Notes: generated by a model from the sequence alone, not told the origin. Shown: positions 28,214 to 37,652, numbered from the stretch's first letter. The stretch is 64,000 bases of DNA from Bacteroidetes bacterium SW_9_63_38 (GCA_003022435.1 PXUA01000015.1:270931-334930); one strand, 5' to 3'. Made by a program: numbers and translations.

Positions 28214-31200
28214 GGTACCTCCGCACACGCGGAGATAGACCTGGCCCTGATACGTGGAGGACTTGTCTGTTTCGGGTACCTCCGCACACGCGGAGATAGA
28301 CCCGAGATCGGAGAGGGTCAAGTCCCGATCATCGTGGTACCTCCGCACACGCGGAGATAGACCCGATCTCTTCGGATACCCCCTTGAGCTCATACTGGTA
28401 CCTCCGCACACGCGGAGATAGACCCAAAACTCAAGAAGTACATTGATTATCTTGGAAGGTACCTCCGCACACGCGGAGATAGACCGGTGCCGGGACGTTT
28501 TCTCCCGCGCACCATTATGGTACCTCCGCACACGCGGAGATAGACCCTTTTCATGGTACACGTGCGCGCGCCTGATGCCGGTACCTCCGCACACGCGGAG
28601 ATAGACCCCCGCGCCTGTAAACGCGTGCGTCGTGACAGCGGGTACCTCCGCACACGCGGAGATAGACCCTTCCCGAAGAGCTTTTTTCGCTTCCCGTTTT
28701 CGGTACCTCCGCACACGCGGAGATAGACCCTGACCGCAAGACTTCCGATAAAGACGTGCCGGGGTACCTCCGCACACGCGGAGATAGACCGTTCAGCAAA
28801 GGGTACGCGGGAAAAGACGCGAAGGTACCTCCGCACACGCGGAGATAGACCTCCTTCTGGATCTCTTTTCGCCATGAGAAGTACGGTACCTCCGCACACG
28901 CGGAGATAGACCTTTGTCAGAGGGCAGTAAGTCCGGCGTGACGGGGGTACCTCCGCACACGCGGAGATAGACCGTTTACCTCTGACCTTACGCAAGCGTT
29001 GGCGGGGGTACCTCCGCACACGCGGAGATAGACCTGAGGCCAATGAGCTGACGCTTGCGAAGTGGGAGGTACCTCCGCACACGCGGAGATAGACCGTTCC
29101 CGCTTCCAATCCCGAGCGCGCCCCCCAGGGTACCTCCGCACACGCGGAGATAGACCCGCTCTCAATCTCATCGGCGGGCACGTCTTGGGGGTACCTCCGC
29201 ACACGCGGAGATAGACCTGAATCTACTGATGATAGGGATAACCATAAATCGGTACCTCCGCACACGCGGAGATAGACCTTATATTCTGGGCGGTGAGGGT
29301 TGAGGAACCATGGTACCTCCGCACACGCGGAGATAGACCGTCGATTTTGGATCCATGTCGGAGCGCCGTGGAGGTACCTCCGCACACGCGGAGATAGACC
29401 TTGCATCGCATGTACGAACAAGAGCCTCTTCTAGGTACCTCCGCACACGCGGAGATAGACCTGGGAAGCCTCGCGGCGACAGTGCAACAGGGGGGGTACC
29501 TCCGCACACGCGGAGATAGACCTCGTGTCTCGATCTCGGCCATGGTCCTGCGTGTGGTACCTCCGCACACGCGGAGATAGACCCCGCACGATCCCACAAT
29601 CTGAACCGGTAGAGTGGGTACCTCCGCACACGCGGAGATAGACCCCTCTTTTTCGCTTCTATCTTTAGCCTCCCCCGGGTACCTCCGCACACGCGGAGAT
29701 AGACCTACTGGGCGGTGGGGTGCCCAGGGGCCTCGCCGGGTACCTCCGCACACGCGGAGATAGACCCTGATCGCCTCCGCAATCGTCCGCTCAATAATGG
29801 GTACCTCCGCACACGCGGAGATAGACCCCTTCCTCGCGGTTCTGATCTCTCCTTCCGGTTGGTACCTCCGCACACGCGGAGATAGACCTTCAGACGGCAC
29901 GAAACGGGTGCGCAAAAATGAGGTACCTCCGCACACGCGGAGATAGACCCCGCAAGTTCGTGATTCTCATATCCTCCCTTTCGGTACCTCCGCACACGCG
30001 GAGATAGACCCCGTCGCAAAGTGGAAGGTCGGCGTTTCGCCTTGGTACCTCCGCACACGCGGAGATAGACCCCGGCCGGACCGGGCCACCGCGCCGGGGC
30101 CGAAGGTACCTCCGCACACGCGGAGATAGACCTCTCGAATCAGCTGCGCCCCGCTCCGATCACACGGTACCTCCGCACACGCGGAGATAGACCCTTAGAG
30201 CCGTCTTTGTGCCAGATCGGGTTTTCGGTACCTCCGCACACGCGGAGATAGACCTTCGGTGAGTCAGATCCTCCTCAGCTCCCGCGGGGTACCTCCGCAC
30301 ACGCGGAGATAGACCCTGAGTCCGGATTACAACCTCATACCCACGTTCGGTACCTCCGCACACGCGGAGATAGACCTTGAGATGGCAGGGCCTGAGAAAG
30401 TCCTTACCCGGTACCTCCGCACACGCGGAGATAGACCGCATCCGCTCACGGTAAAGCCTGTGGGCACGCGGGTACCTCCGCACACGCGGAGATAGACCCA
30501 TGAGTCGCGGCCGTGTCGATGACCGGTCGCTGGTACCTCCGCACACGCGGAGATAGACCTGTTATCGACACCGGAAGCCTCTCTCAAGTCCTGGTACCTC
30601 CGCACACGCGGAGATAGACCCTCATTCCGATTAAGTGCTCATCATGGCTCCTTGGTACCTCCGCACACGCGGAGATAGACCCGGGCATTGCTAGCTTCTA
30701 TTCTTTCAAAAGCTGGTACCTCCGCACACGCGGAGATAGACCTCCAAAGGGTCTGTAGCGCATGGGGCAGGTCGCGGTACCTCCGCACACGCGGAGATAG
30801 ACCCGAGTACGACGGGTACCCGAACTACACGCTGGTGGTACCTCCGCACACGCGGAGATAGACCTCTTACCTGCACCGGGACACCGCCCGGTGGTTTGGT
30901 ACCTCCGCACACGCGGAGATAGACCCGTGACGGTCCGCTACCCGCAGGATACGATTCAGGTACCTCCGCACACGCGGAGATAGACCCCTCTCTCACTACA
31001 TACCCATCCCCTCCCTCCCGGTACCTCCGCACACGCGGAGATAGACCCTTTTCATGGTACACGTGCGCGCGCCTGATGCCGGTACCTCCGCACACGCGGA
31101 GATAGACCTCTTGTTGGAGTTGGTTGCAGGAACGTACAGCTGGTACCTCCGCACACGCGGAGATAGACCTTATATTCTGGGCGGTGAGGGTTGAGGAACC

Positions 31201-32528
31201 ATGGTACCTCCGCACACGCGGAGATAGACCTCTGAGACCATGTCAGACATCCAGCACCCACAAGGTACCTCCGCACACGCGGAGATAGACCCCGTGCCAT
31301 TGATCTTCTGGTATTCGTCAGCAAGGTACCTCCGCACACGCGGAGATAGACCTCACTCACGTTGTGGAATGGCACGACGACGGCGGGTACCTCCGCACAC
31401 GCGGAGATAGACCGTGCGCCAGCGCATGCCCCACGCCGTCGCCGGCGGTACCTCCGCACACGCGGAGATAGACCCCGGGGTGGAAGCGTGGACGCTGAGG
31501 CCATAAAGGTACCTCCGCACACGCGGAGATAGACCTTCCTCCATCTGTTTTGCGATCTCCTTCATCCCGGTACCTCCGCACACGCGGAGATAGACCTGCT
31601 GGCCGACATGGAAGATTTTCTTGAGCGGCGGTACCTCCGCACACGCGGAGATAGACCTCTTCTGCTCGATCTCGCTCAAATCCGCTCGGAGGTACCTCCG
31701 CACACGCGGAGATAGACCCTGCTGCGATCTTAGTCACTTGATCTCGACTCCGGTACCTCCGCACACGCGGAGATAGACCTCCGTGAAGGAAAAGAGGTGT
31801 CGATCGAAGAAGGGTACCTCCGCACACGCGGAGATAGACCCACTTCCGGGCGAAAAAGGCCGATGACGGCGATGGTACCTCCGCACACGCGGAGATAGAC
31901 CCGTAAGCGGGTGCGCAGAGCGCTTCCTGACGCGGGTACCTCCGCACACGCGGAGATAGACCCGGCATTTCTAGCGTCCTCTGCCGTAGTTTCGGGGTAC
32001 CTCCGCACACGCGGAGATAGACCTCAGCCTTCCAGGGAGGAGATACGCGAAATGGTGGTACCTCCGCACACGCGGAGATAGACCCAGTTCAGAAGGCCAT
32101 TCAGAGCATGCCGGAGGGGTACCTCCGCACACGCGGAGATAGACCTCCGTGCTGGCCGATTCGCAGCTCCCTTCGTCGGGTACCTCCGCACACGCGGAGA
32201 TAGACCTAGCATTCCTCGGGCGTGTCGGAGGTGCCAGATGGTACCTCCGCACACGCGGAGATAGACCTCGTGGAGGGGCAAGGGCGCATTATGTTAGGGG
32301 GGTACCTCCGCACACGCGGAGATAGACCCGGGAATTTTCTTCCTGTAGGGGTTGGGGACGGGGTACCTCCGCACACGCGGAGATAGACCTGTTTATCCCA
32401 ACGCCGGCTAAACGTGCAAGCAGGTACCTCCGCACACGCGGAGATAGACCGCCTCGGTCCAGAAGGTGGACGCGGCGACGTGGGGTACCTCCGCACGGCC
32501 GGGCTGAGCCCGGCAGCGGAGATAGACC
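28214..32528 (+). CRISPR. CRISPR array, type I-E-like, 71 repeats / 70 spacers
   Basis: A 28-base repeat begins every 61 bases from 28214 to 32484, leaving 33-base spacers. The repeat is a hairpin: GGTAC, then stem CTCCGC, loop ACAC-type centre, stem GCGGAG, then handle ATAGACC. The stem and the final ATAGACC align with type I-E repeats (E. coli-type handle ATAAACCG), so transcription should be on the + strand. The 70 repeats before the last look identical; the last is interrupted. Spacer 6 equals spacer 47 and spacer 18 equals spacer 49. No cas gene is visible in the window: the array lies between acs and the PabB fusion, so it depends on Cas proteins encoded elsewhere, if it is active. Confidence 0.98.
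32484..32528 (+). repeat. Terminal CRISPR repeat with palindromic loop insertion
   Basis: Both halves of the repeat are intact, but the central AC is replaced by 19 bases containing GCCGGGC-TGA-GCCCGGC, a perfect 7-base stem. The repeat hairpin is thereby lengthened instead of being eroded by point mutation. Leader-distal position fits a degenerate last repeat. Confidence 0.9.
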
Positions 32529-32559
32529 CCGCAGTCCAAAAGAGGATGAATGGTGCACA

Positions 32560-32635
32560 GCCGGACGGCCTCCCTGCGTCCACGCCCCCACTCATTCCGA
32601 GCACATGGAAGCGCAGCGGCAACAACGTCTCCTCC
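32560..32635 (+). repeat. Dispersed intergenic element, copy beyond the CRISPR trailer
   Basis: ggcctccctgcgtccacgcc, then ctcattccgagcacatgg and cagcggcaacaacg match the element at 56118-56195 and, inverted, the acs upstream copy. The array is thus bracketed by inverted copies about 4.5 kb apart. Confidence 0.5.
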
Positions 32636-32683
32636 GCTCCTGGACTTCTTCCAACCTGTTCACCCGCCCCCCCCTCGCCGGGA

Positions 32684-34516
32684 CTATTCCGCCGCCACCG
32701 GCGCCCCCTCCATGACGGCCGGACACCATCCCCGCAGGCCGTTGCAGCAAAACAGAGCGTCCGCGTCGGAGAGGTCGTCGAGCGTGAGCACCTGTTCCTG
32801 CGCCTGCGGCTGCGCCTCCAGCACGTAGTCCCGGTAGACGCCGGCCAGCAGCCCGGAATCGACCGGCGGCGTCAACAGCTGGTCCCCCATCTGCACGAAC
32901 AGGTTGCTGTATGTCCCTTCGGTCACCTCCCCGTCCCGGTTCAACAGAATCGCCTCGTCGAATCCCTCGGCCTGCGCAGCCGCGAGGGCCTGATCGTAGA
33001 CGTGCCGGTGCGTGGTCTTGTGGTAGAAGAACGGATCGGTGCGGTTTACACGGCGGTCCGCGACGGTCAGGGTCCAGGGCTCGTCCCGCTCCTCCGGCAG
33101 CGGCGCCGCCGACACGTCGATCCGGCCCCAGCGGTCGAGCGTAGCCCGCACCTTGAGCATCACACCCGGCCCGGTTCCGGTCGTCGCCCGGTCCACATGC
33201 CGCCGAAAACGCTCTTCGTCGAAGGGGTACCCGAAGTACGCGGCCGAGTCGGCCAGTCGGGCCACGTGCCGATCAAGCAGAGGGACCTGAATGCCGTCGA
33301 ACCGCATCGTCTCGATCAGGCGCGGATCGTGGTCCGGATCGGCGATTTGCGAGCTGGCGGCCGAGGGGGTCAGAAACTGGGTTTTGAGCGTACACTCGTC
33401 GTACTCCGCCGTCGGCTCCGAGTCCCACACGATCCCGCTGCCCACCCCCATGCGTCCCTCATCCCCATTCAGCACGGCCGTGCGGATCGCCACATTGAAC
33501 GTCGCCGTGGACGGCCCGATCATGCCGATCGCTCCACAGTACACCCCCCGCGGCGTCGATTCGAGCGAGCGAATGAGCCGCATCGCCCGCCGCTTCGGCG
33601 CGCCAGTCACGGACCCGCACGGAAACAGGGCCCGGAGGACTGACGCCACATCCTGATCCGGACGCAGGGTTCCCTCCACCGCCGACGTCATCTGCGTCAC
33701 CGTGTCGTACGGCTCAGTGGTGTAGAGCGACGGCACCGTCACCGACCCCGGCTCGCAACACACCGACAGGTCGTTGCGGAGGAGGTCCACGATCATAAGA
33801 TTCTCCGCCCGGTTCTTCGGGTCGGCAGCCAGCTGCTCCTGCAGGACTTGATCCTCGGTTCGGGTCCGCCCCCGCCGGATCGTGCCCTTCATGGGCCGCG
33901 TGACCACCTGCCGCCCGTCCTGACGGAAAAACAGCTCCGGGGAGCACGAGAGAATCTTATGGTCGCCGAGGTTCAAATACGCGCCGTACGGCACGTGCTG
34001 GCGCTGCCGCAGTCGCCGATACAGCACGCGCGGATCCCCGTCCAGCCGAAAGTCGACAGGCGCCGTGTAGTTGATCTGATAGACATCGCCCTCGCCAATG
34101 TGGTGACGCACCCGCTCGACGGCGGAGGTGTATTCGTCGCGGGACACGCCGAACTGCAGGTCGGTCACGGCAGCGTCCCCGGACACCGCAGACAACCCGG
34201 TCGCCACCTCCGACGGCGCCAGGGGCTCGGGCGCCTCGTAGACGCCGAACCAGGCCAGCGGCTTCTCCGTCGTAGCGTTCAGGGAAAGATCTACGAAGGC
34301 AGCCCCGGCCTCGTACGACAGATAGCCAGCAACGTAGGCCCCGTCTGCCGTAATCGCCGACACTTCATTGAGCAGGGCCGCCACCTCGTCTACCGTGGAG
34401 GCCGTCAACATGCGGGACGGCGACGCAAAGCACCAGCTTCGGCGATTCGCGGCGTCGGGCCGGGCCGTGTCGAGTAAAACGGTCCCGGGTCGGGCAAGAA
34501 CTTGGGGATCGAGCAC
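32684..34516 (-). CDS. pabB: Bifunctional aminodeoxychorismate synthase component I / aminodeoxychorismate lyase
   Basis: 610-residue fusion for p-aminobenzoate (folate) synthesis. The N-terminal ~370 residues are PabB: VAGYLSYEAGAAF, GDVYQINYTAPVDF, SCSPELFFR, the MKGTIRRGRT block (PabB-type Lys region), NLMIVDLLRNDL, FPCGSVTGAPKRRAM. The C-terminal ~230 residues are a class IV PLP aminotransferase fold as in PabC: IETMRFDGIQVPLLDRHVARL, the lysine in DPFFYHKTTHRHVYDQA, and NRDGEVTEGTYSNLFV. Fused PabBC proteins are known in several bacteria. Ammonia could be supplied by TrpG at 3.7 kb. Starts at ATG 34516. Confidence 0.92.
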   Translation of the reverse strand: MLDPQVLARPGTVLLDTARPDAANRRSWCFASPSRMLTASTVDEVAALLNEVSAITADGAYVAGYLSYEAGAAFVDLSLNATTEKPLAWFGVYEAPEPLAPSEVATGLSAVSGDAAVTDLQFGVSRDEYTSAVERVRHHIGEGDVYQINYTAPVDFRLDGDPRVLYRRLRQRQHVPYGAYLNLGDHKILSCSPELFFRQDGRQVVTRPMKGTIRRGRTRTEDQVLQEQLAADPKNRAENLMIVDLLRNDLSVCCEPGSVTVPSLYTTEPYDTVTQMTSAVEGTLRPDQDVASVLRALFPCGSVTGAPKRRAMRLIRSLESTPRGVYCGAIGMIGPSTATFNVAIRTAVLNGDEGRMGVGSGIVWDSEPTAEYDECTLKTQFLTPSAASSQIADPDHDPRLIETMRFDGIQVPLLDRHVARLADSAAYFGYPFDEERFRRHVDRATTGTGPGVMLKVRATLDRWGRIDVSAAPLPEERDEPWTLTVADRRVNRTDPFFYHKTTHRHVYDQALAAAQAEGFDEAILLNRDGEVTEGTYSNLFVQMGDQLLTPPVDSGLLAGVYRDYVLEAQPQAQEQVLTLDDLSDADALFCCNGLRGWCPAVMEGAPVAAE

Positions 34517-34741
34517 GAAAGACCGAGTCGTACCGAACGGAAGTCTGCGACCATGAGGCTAACCGGTTATCACTTGCACGTACGTACGACGTTCCCGGGC
34601 GTCGTGAAAGACACACATTCCGGCCTCCGTCCGCCTAACTTTGTCCGATTCATGCGGACAGGCACCTTCTTCTTCCTATCAGCTGAATGCAGATAAACGA
34701 GCGACATTGGCGCGCCAGGCGGTCGCGCCCGAATGCTCCGG

Positions 34742-35092
34742 TCAGTTCAGGCACAACGAACACCGGCGGCTGTGCTCCTCCTCAACCCCCACAGACACCG
34801 ATGTCTCCGCGTACGGCGTGATCACCATCACCTCGTGGGAGGCATCCACGACGCGCGACCGAACGCGGGCCGTCGGCCCGTCCCACCCGGCGCGTCGCCA
34901 ATCCTGATCCAGGGCCTCCAAATCGAGCTGAAGCACCTCGGCACGGATGCCTTTCACAGAAGTGTTCATGTCGTTCTGCGAGACGGCTGTGCGGGGCGAG
35001 GCCTCCTCGACCCGGTACAACACCGCGGCAATCAGTGCAGGCAGTACCCAGCAGACCGTGAGCAGAAGCGGAACGAGGGGAGAGATCGACAT
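34742..35092 (-). CDS. Hypothetical protein with N-terminal membrane anchor
   Basis: 116 residues from MSISPLVPLLLTVCWVLP. One transmembrane or signal segment (about 5-26) is followed by a soluble acidic part (RAEVLQLDLEALDQDWRRAG). Not recognised. Its position just outside the last attC-like site, on the same strand as the cassettes, leaves open whether it is an extra cassette or ordinary chromosome; I see no attC after it. Competing open frames on the + strand lack a membrane segment and look less coding-like. Confidence 0.45.
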   Translation of the reverse strand: MSISPLVPLLLTVCWVLPALIAAVLYRVEEASPRTAVSQNDMNTSVKGIRAEVLQLDLEALDQDWRRAGWDGPTARVRSRVVDASHEVMVITPYAETSVSVGVEEEHSRRCSLCLN

Positions 35093-35382
35093 AAACGTGG
35101 GACAGTTGGGAAACACAATTGCACGTCTCGCAATGCTTCAAACCGCATGCCGTACTCTGGAGCGTCGACGCAATGCGGTTTTCCTCCCGCTCAGACGGTC
35201 TTCCACGCGTACATATTCCATATTTACCCACGACGACATTCCAAAATCGGTTATTTCTTTCATAACGTGAGCGTTCAGCTGAAATGGACGGGAAACCGTC
35301 CGATAACACTCGCTCCGTTCAAACAGAATCGACAGGTGAAGTGTCCATTCGCAAGCGTCGCCACTCCGGACCAGCAGAAGCA

Positions 35383-35637
35383 GGGAATCTCTGTAGGGTT
35401 ATGAGATTAACCGCAGTACACTGATGCTCTTCTCGTGCCCTCTATCGTTTTCGAAGAGCGGACGTGCATCCCGACAGCTGTCGGGATCAAACATGAGAAA
35501 TTTCGGTCGTTCCGTTCCGAGGAGCATCCAGGCGGCTCTTTCTTCAAGGCCGAAAGGATTTTCTGTCGTCCCTTGGAAGCATTCCCCGAGAAGGATTGAG
35601 TCCGGTGATTAATCTCATAAAGGCACACAGATTCCCA
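35383..35637. mobile_element. MITE-like element inside attC site 4
   Basis: 255 bases with inverted ends: gggaatctctgtagggttat at the left pairs with the reverse complement of the right end gggaatctgtgtgccttta, both followed by gagattaa. No coding capacity. Related ends occur at 14774-15117 and at 63874 to the window end. Contains the perfect palindrome at 35469-35486. Confidence 0.7.
35469..35486. repeat. Perfect palindrome TCCCGAC-AGCT-GTCGGGA
   Basis: 18-base perfect palindrome within the MITE-like element; clearest copy of the family also seen at 6513, 14987, 15196 and 42924. Confidence 0.8.
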
Positions 35638-35717
35638 ACCCCGCTTCGATGGCCTCCCCCGACAGCGGCACCAGCCCATTTTCAGCTGTAGCGGGCGTGT
35701 TATAGCGCGAACAGAGT

Positions 35718-35945
35718 CTACCGCCCGGCACGCTCCCGCCCCTCTCGGACGGCACCAACGATCTCCTCCGCATTGACCTGAACGCCCACCGGTGGCACGT
35801 CAAGGGGCGATCCGTGCCTCTCCTGCGGGCGAATCACGTACTCACGCCCATCTCGTCGGCGAATCCGGATCTCTCCTTCCTTCCCCGCCCGGTCCAGCAG
35901 ATCGGCAAGATTCTGACGGGCTTCCGAATACGTGTATACAGTCAT
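35718..35945 (-). CDS. Antitoxin, Phd/YefM-like
   Basis: 75 residues. MTVYTYSEARQNLADLLDRAGKEGEIRIRRRDG is the DNA-binding fold of the Phd/YefM (prevent-host-death) antitoxins, followed by a toxin-neutralising C-terminal tail (VNAEEIVGAVREGRERAGR). It neutralises the PIN nuclease encoded just upstream and probably represses the operon at the palindrome 36358-36381. Its ATG overlaps the toxin stop by 4 bases, so the order is toxin first, antitoxin second. Part of the cassette bounded by attC-like sites 3 and 4. Confidence 0.88.
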   Translation of the reverse strand: MTVYTYSEARQNLADLLDRAGKEGEIRIRRRDGREYVIRPQERHGSPLDVPPVGVQVNAEEIVGAVREGRERAGR

Positions 35946-36340
35946 GTCTCCACCTCCACAAGATCGATTCCAGAACTGCGAGCGGCCTCTTTCAGTCCAC
36001 CATCCAGCGTCAAAAGGGGCGCCTGGTGATGCCTCGCGGCCACAAGCATGTAGGCATCATACGCATACAAGTCGTATTGATCGGCGACCCGAACGGCCCC
36101 GGGCAAAGGGACCTGAACCCGCTGGATCGGAATTTCGTCGTATCGCCGGAGCGCCTCTTCGGCGGTCTCAACGTCAAGACGATCCCGCTTAAACATCGCC
36201 GAGAAGGCATTTCCCACTTCCCAATGGAGCGTGTCCGGCGAAATCAGATCTGCGCCCTCGGTTTTCCGGATGATCTGCTCCCGATGGGACTCTCCCAGGA
36301 GAACAGCAATGACCGCCGAGGTATCGACCACGACTTTCAT
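35942..36340 (-). CDS. PIN-domain toxin, VapC type
   Basis: 132 residues. Predicted Mg-dependent RNase of a type II toxin-antitoxin pair. Acidic active-site residues are visible: D6 in VVVDTSAVIAVLL, E42 in LHWEVGNAFS, the YDAYMLVAARHH segment with its Asp, and LTLDGGL near the end. Complete length for a VapC. Translationally coupled to the downstream antitoxin. The start at 36340 lies 18 bases from a strong operator-like palindrome. As an integron cassette it would stabilise the array against deletion. Confidence 0.9.
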   Translation of the reverse strand: MKVVVDTSAVIAVLLGESHREQIIRKTEGADLISPDTLHWEVGNAFSAMFKRDRLDVETAEEALRRYDEIPIQRVQVPLPGAVRVADQYDLYAYDAYMLVAARHHQAPLLTLDGGLKEAARSSGIDLVEVET

Positions 36341-36357
36341 GGCAGGCTACAAACTCA

Positions 36358-36381
36358 CTGGTTGTACAATTGGACAACCAG
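36358..36381 (-). promoter_or_regulatory. Operator-like palindrome of the TA cassette
   Basis: Arms CTGGTTGT and ACAACCAG are perfect inverted copies separated by 8 bases. The site is directly upstream of the toxin start and is a plausible autoregulatory binding site for the Phd/YefM-like antitoxin. It shows the cassette brings its own promoter. Confidence 0.7.
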
Positions 36382-36420
36382 GATAGATCCGTCGCTGCTC
36401 AATGTCAAGATCCTCGCACT

Positions 36421-36609
36421 ATAACGGCGGAGATTAGCTCGTAAAGGTCAGGGAAAACGTCAATTCACCTGCATGTCGATGACCTAACGCCGGTATCGAA
36501 GTGTCCATTCGCTGGGGGCGGCACTTCCGAATAGTAGAAGCGAAACCGACCAACGTACCTCGTTTGAAAATGGCCCGCGCCCTTTTTCAGCTACATCGAG
36601 GGGTTACGC
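36421..36609 (-). repeat. attC-like site 3
   Basis: Starts ataacggcgg, ends ggggttacgcc. Middle blocks gtgtccattcgct, ggcacttccga and gaagcgaaaccg and the right L-box-like tttttcagctaca match sites 1, 2 and 4. The left L box is more diverged than in site 1. Follows the lipoprotein cassette, whose stop is 22 bases away. Confidence 0.7.
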
Positions 36610-36630
36610 CTCACTGATGCATGAAAGGAA

Positions 36631-37089
36631 TCATTCGCTCAGCATTACCTGCTCCGAACCCATTTCCTTTTGTACATGGCATTCTCCTTCGCGAAAAACG
36701 TAGTCGGCACGGAATGTAGGACCGTCCTTCGAACCCGTCACCGCTACGTCGCTCCCTAATGGACTTGCTTCAAGCCCATCGTGGAAGATGAAATACTCTC
36801 CCTTTTCCACGTAGCGTCTCTCTTCCGGGTCATTACACTGAGAAAGAGCCTCGCACACATCGTATTCCTTTCCGGTATTGGCGTTGCGGACATCGATCAC
36901 AACGGAGTCAGCTGGCTGTCCATTAGGGGAAAGTACTGTCACTGAATAGGTGACAAACTCGTCTGTGCACGCCCTCGGAGCTTCTTCACATCCGACAATT
37001 AGCATTCCGGTGCCGAAGACAGCGAGAACCAGTAACTTAGATACATCTGGGGAGTCACGCGTGGCTCCAGGATGAAAAGAAAGAGGCAT
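36631..37089 (-). CDS. Hypothetical cassette lipoprotein
   Basis: 152 residues if started at MPLSFHPGATRDS (37089), an ATG that coincides with the outer end of attC-like site 2, as is common for integron cassette genes. A hydrophobic segment LLVLAVFGTGMLIVGC ends in a lipobox Cys. The mature part has several Cys (ACTDEF, YDVCEALSQCND, REGECHV) and a beta-rich middle (FVTYSVTVLSPNGQPADSVVIDVRN) suggestive of a small Ig- or carboxypeptidase-regulatory-like domain. No family recognised. GC content is lower than in flanking core genes. Confidence 0.65.
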   Translation of the reverse strand: MPLSFHPGATRDSPDVSKLLVLAVFGTGMLIVGCEEAPRACTDEFVTYSVTVLSPNGQPADSVVIDVRNANTGKEYDVCEALSQCNDPEERRYVEKGEYFIFHDGLEASPLGSDVAVTGSKDGPTFRADYVFREGECHVQKEMGSEQVMLSE

Positions 37090-37280
37090 AACGATCAAGC
37101 CCATCTGAAATGGGCGGGAAAAGGCCCGACAGAGTTTGATACGCTTAACCATCAGCCTCCTCTCGCGAAGTTTCTATTCGCTCGCGTCGCCACTCTCGAT
37201 CAACGGAGGCGAAACCAGTCGGCTGACTTCGCTCGACAGCGGCATCAACCCATTTTCAGCTGTAGCGGGCGTGTTATGCG
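37087..37280 (-). repeat. attC-like site 2
   Basis: Outer ends cataacga and cgtgttatgc. Inner blocks catctgaaatgggcgggaaa and cccattttcagctgtagcgg form the L-box pair with an unpaired A. Middle blocks gcgaagtttctattcgctcg, cgccactctcga and gacagcggcatc are shared with site 1. Follows the MazF-type cassette. Confidence 0.8.
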
Positions 37281-37295
37281 GCCCCAATGCGCCAT

Positions 37296-37652
37296 TCATT
37301 TTCTCTTGCCTTCTGCCATCCACTCTCCAAGCCGCCTCTGAATCCGCTGCATCCGATCAGGGCTGATTCGTCCAATACGTCCCTCAAGGACTTCTCCCTC
37401 TACAACTGCCAAGCGACTGATTCGCACAACGCTCGTCTTCTTTAGTCCGGATTGCTGGAGATCGCTGTCCCCTTCCTCGATTAGCTCATCGAATCCCTCG
37501 ATCTGCTGGTGCAACTGTGAAGAGATCATACAGATCAGCCAATCGTCGTAGGGACCCGGAGCTTCGCGAATCAACAGAGCCGGGCGAAGCTTGCCCTCTG
37601 CTAAATCCGTACGCGGAAACCGAAACAAAACAATTTGACCGGGCTCCTTCAC
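37296..37652 (-). CDS. MazF/PemK-type toxin
   Basis: 118 residues, predicted ribosome-independent mRNA interferase. PGQIVLFRFPRTDLAEGKLRPALLI is the MazF/PemK SH3-like barrel start with the usual K-x-R-P-A-L-L-I signature. DDWLICMISSQ and KKTSVVRISRLAVVEGEVLEGRIGRIS carry the other conserved strands. The start overlaps the upstream antitoxin by 4 bases. Second gene of cassette 2. Confidence 0.87.
   Translation of the reverse strand: MKEPGQIVLFRFPRTDLAEGKLRPALLIREAPGPYDDWLICMISSQLHQQIEGFDELIEEGDSDLQQSGLKKTSVVRISRLAVVEGEVLEGRIGRISPDRMQRIQRRLGEWMAEGKRK

Larger units (their letters stand above)
35262..35704 (-). repeat. attC-like site 4, split by an inserted element
   Basis: Outer ends ataacgtgagc (35262) and cgtgttata (to 35704) are the R-box pair. 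The next blocks, ttcagctgaaatgg at the left and cccattttcagctgtagcgg at the right, are the L-box pair, with one extra A on one side. Middle blocks gtccattcgc and cccgacagcggcacc match the other three sites. A 255-base element (35383-35637) sits inside. It follows the PIN/antitoxin cassette. Confidence 0.75.

Noticed and set aside
28214..32528. Long minus-strand open frames of up to 324 codons with repeated VYLRVCGGT, SISACAEVP and GLSPRVRRY peptides
   Set aside because: They are translations of the CRISPR repeat in its three minus-strand frames; the 61-base period shifts the frame by one each unit and the repeat has no stop codon. Not proteins.
28041..32700. cas genes beside the array
   Set aside because: The flanking genes are acs and a PabB-PabC fusion; none of the Cas families is present in the window.
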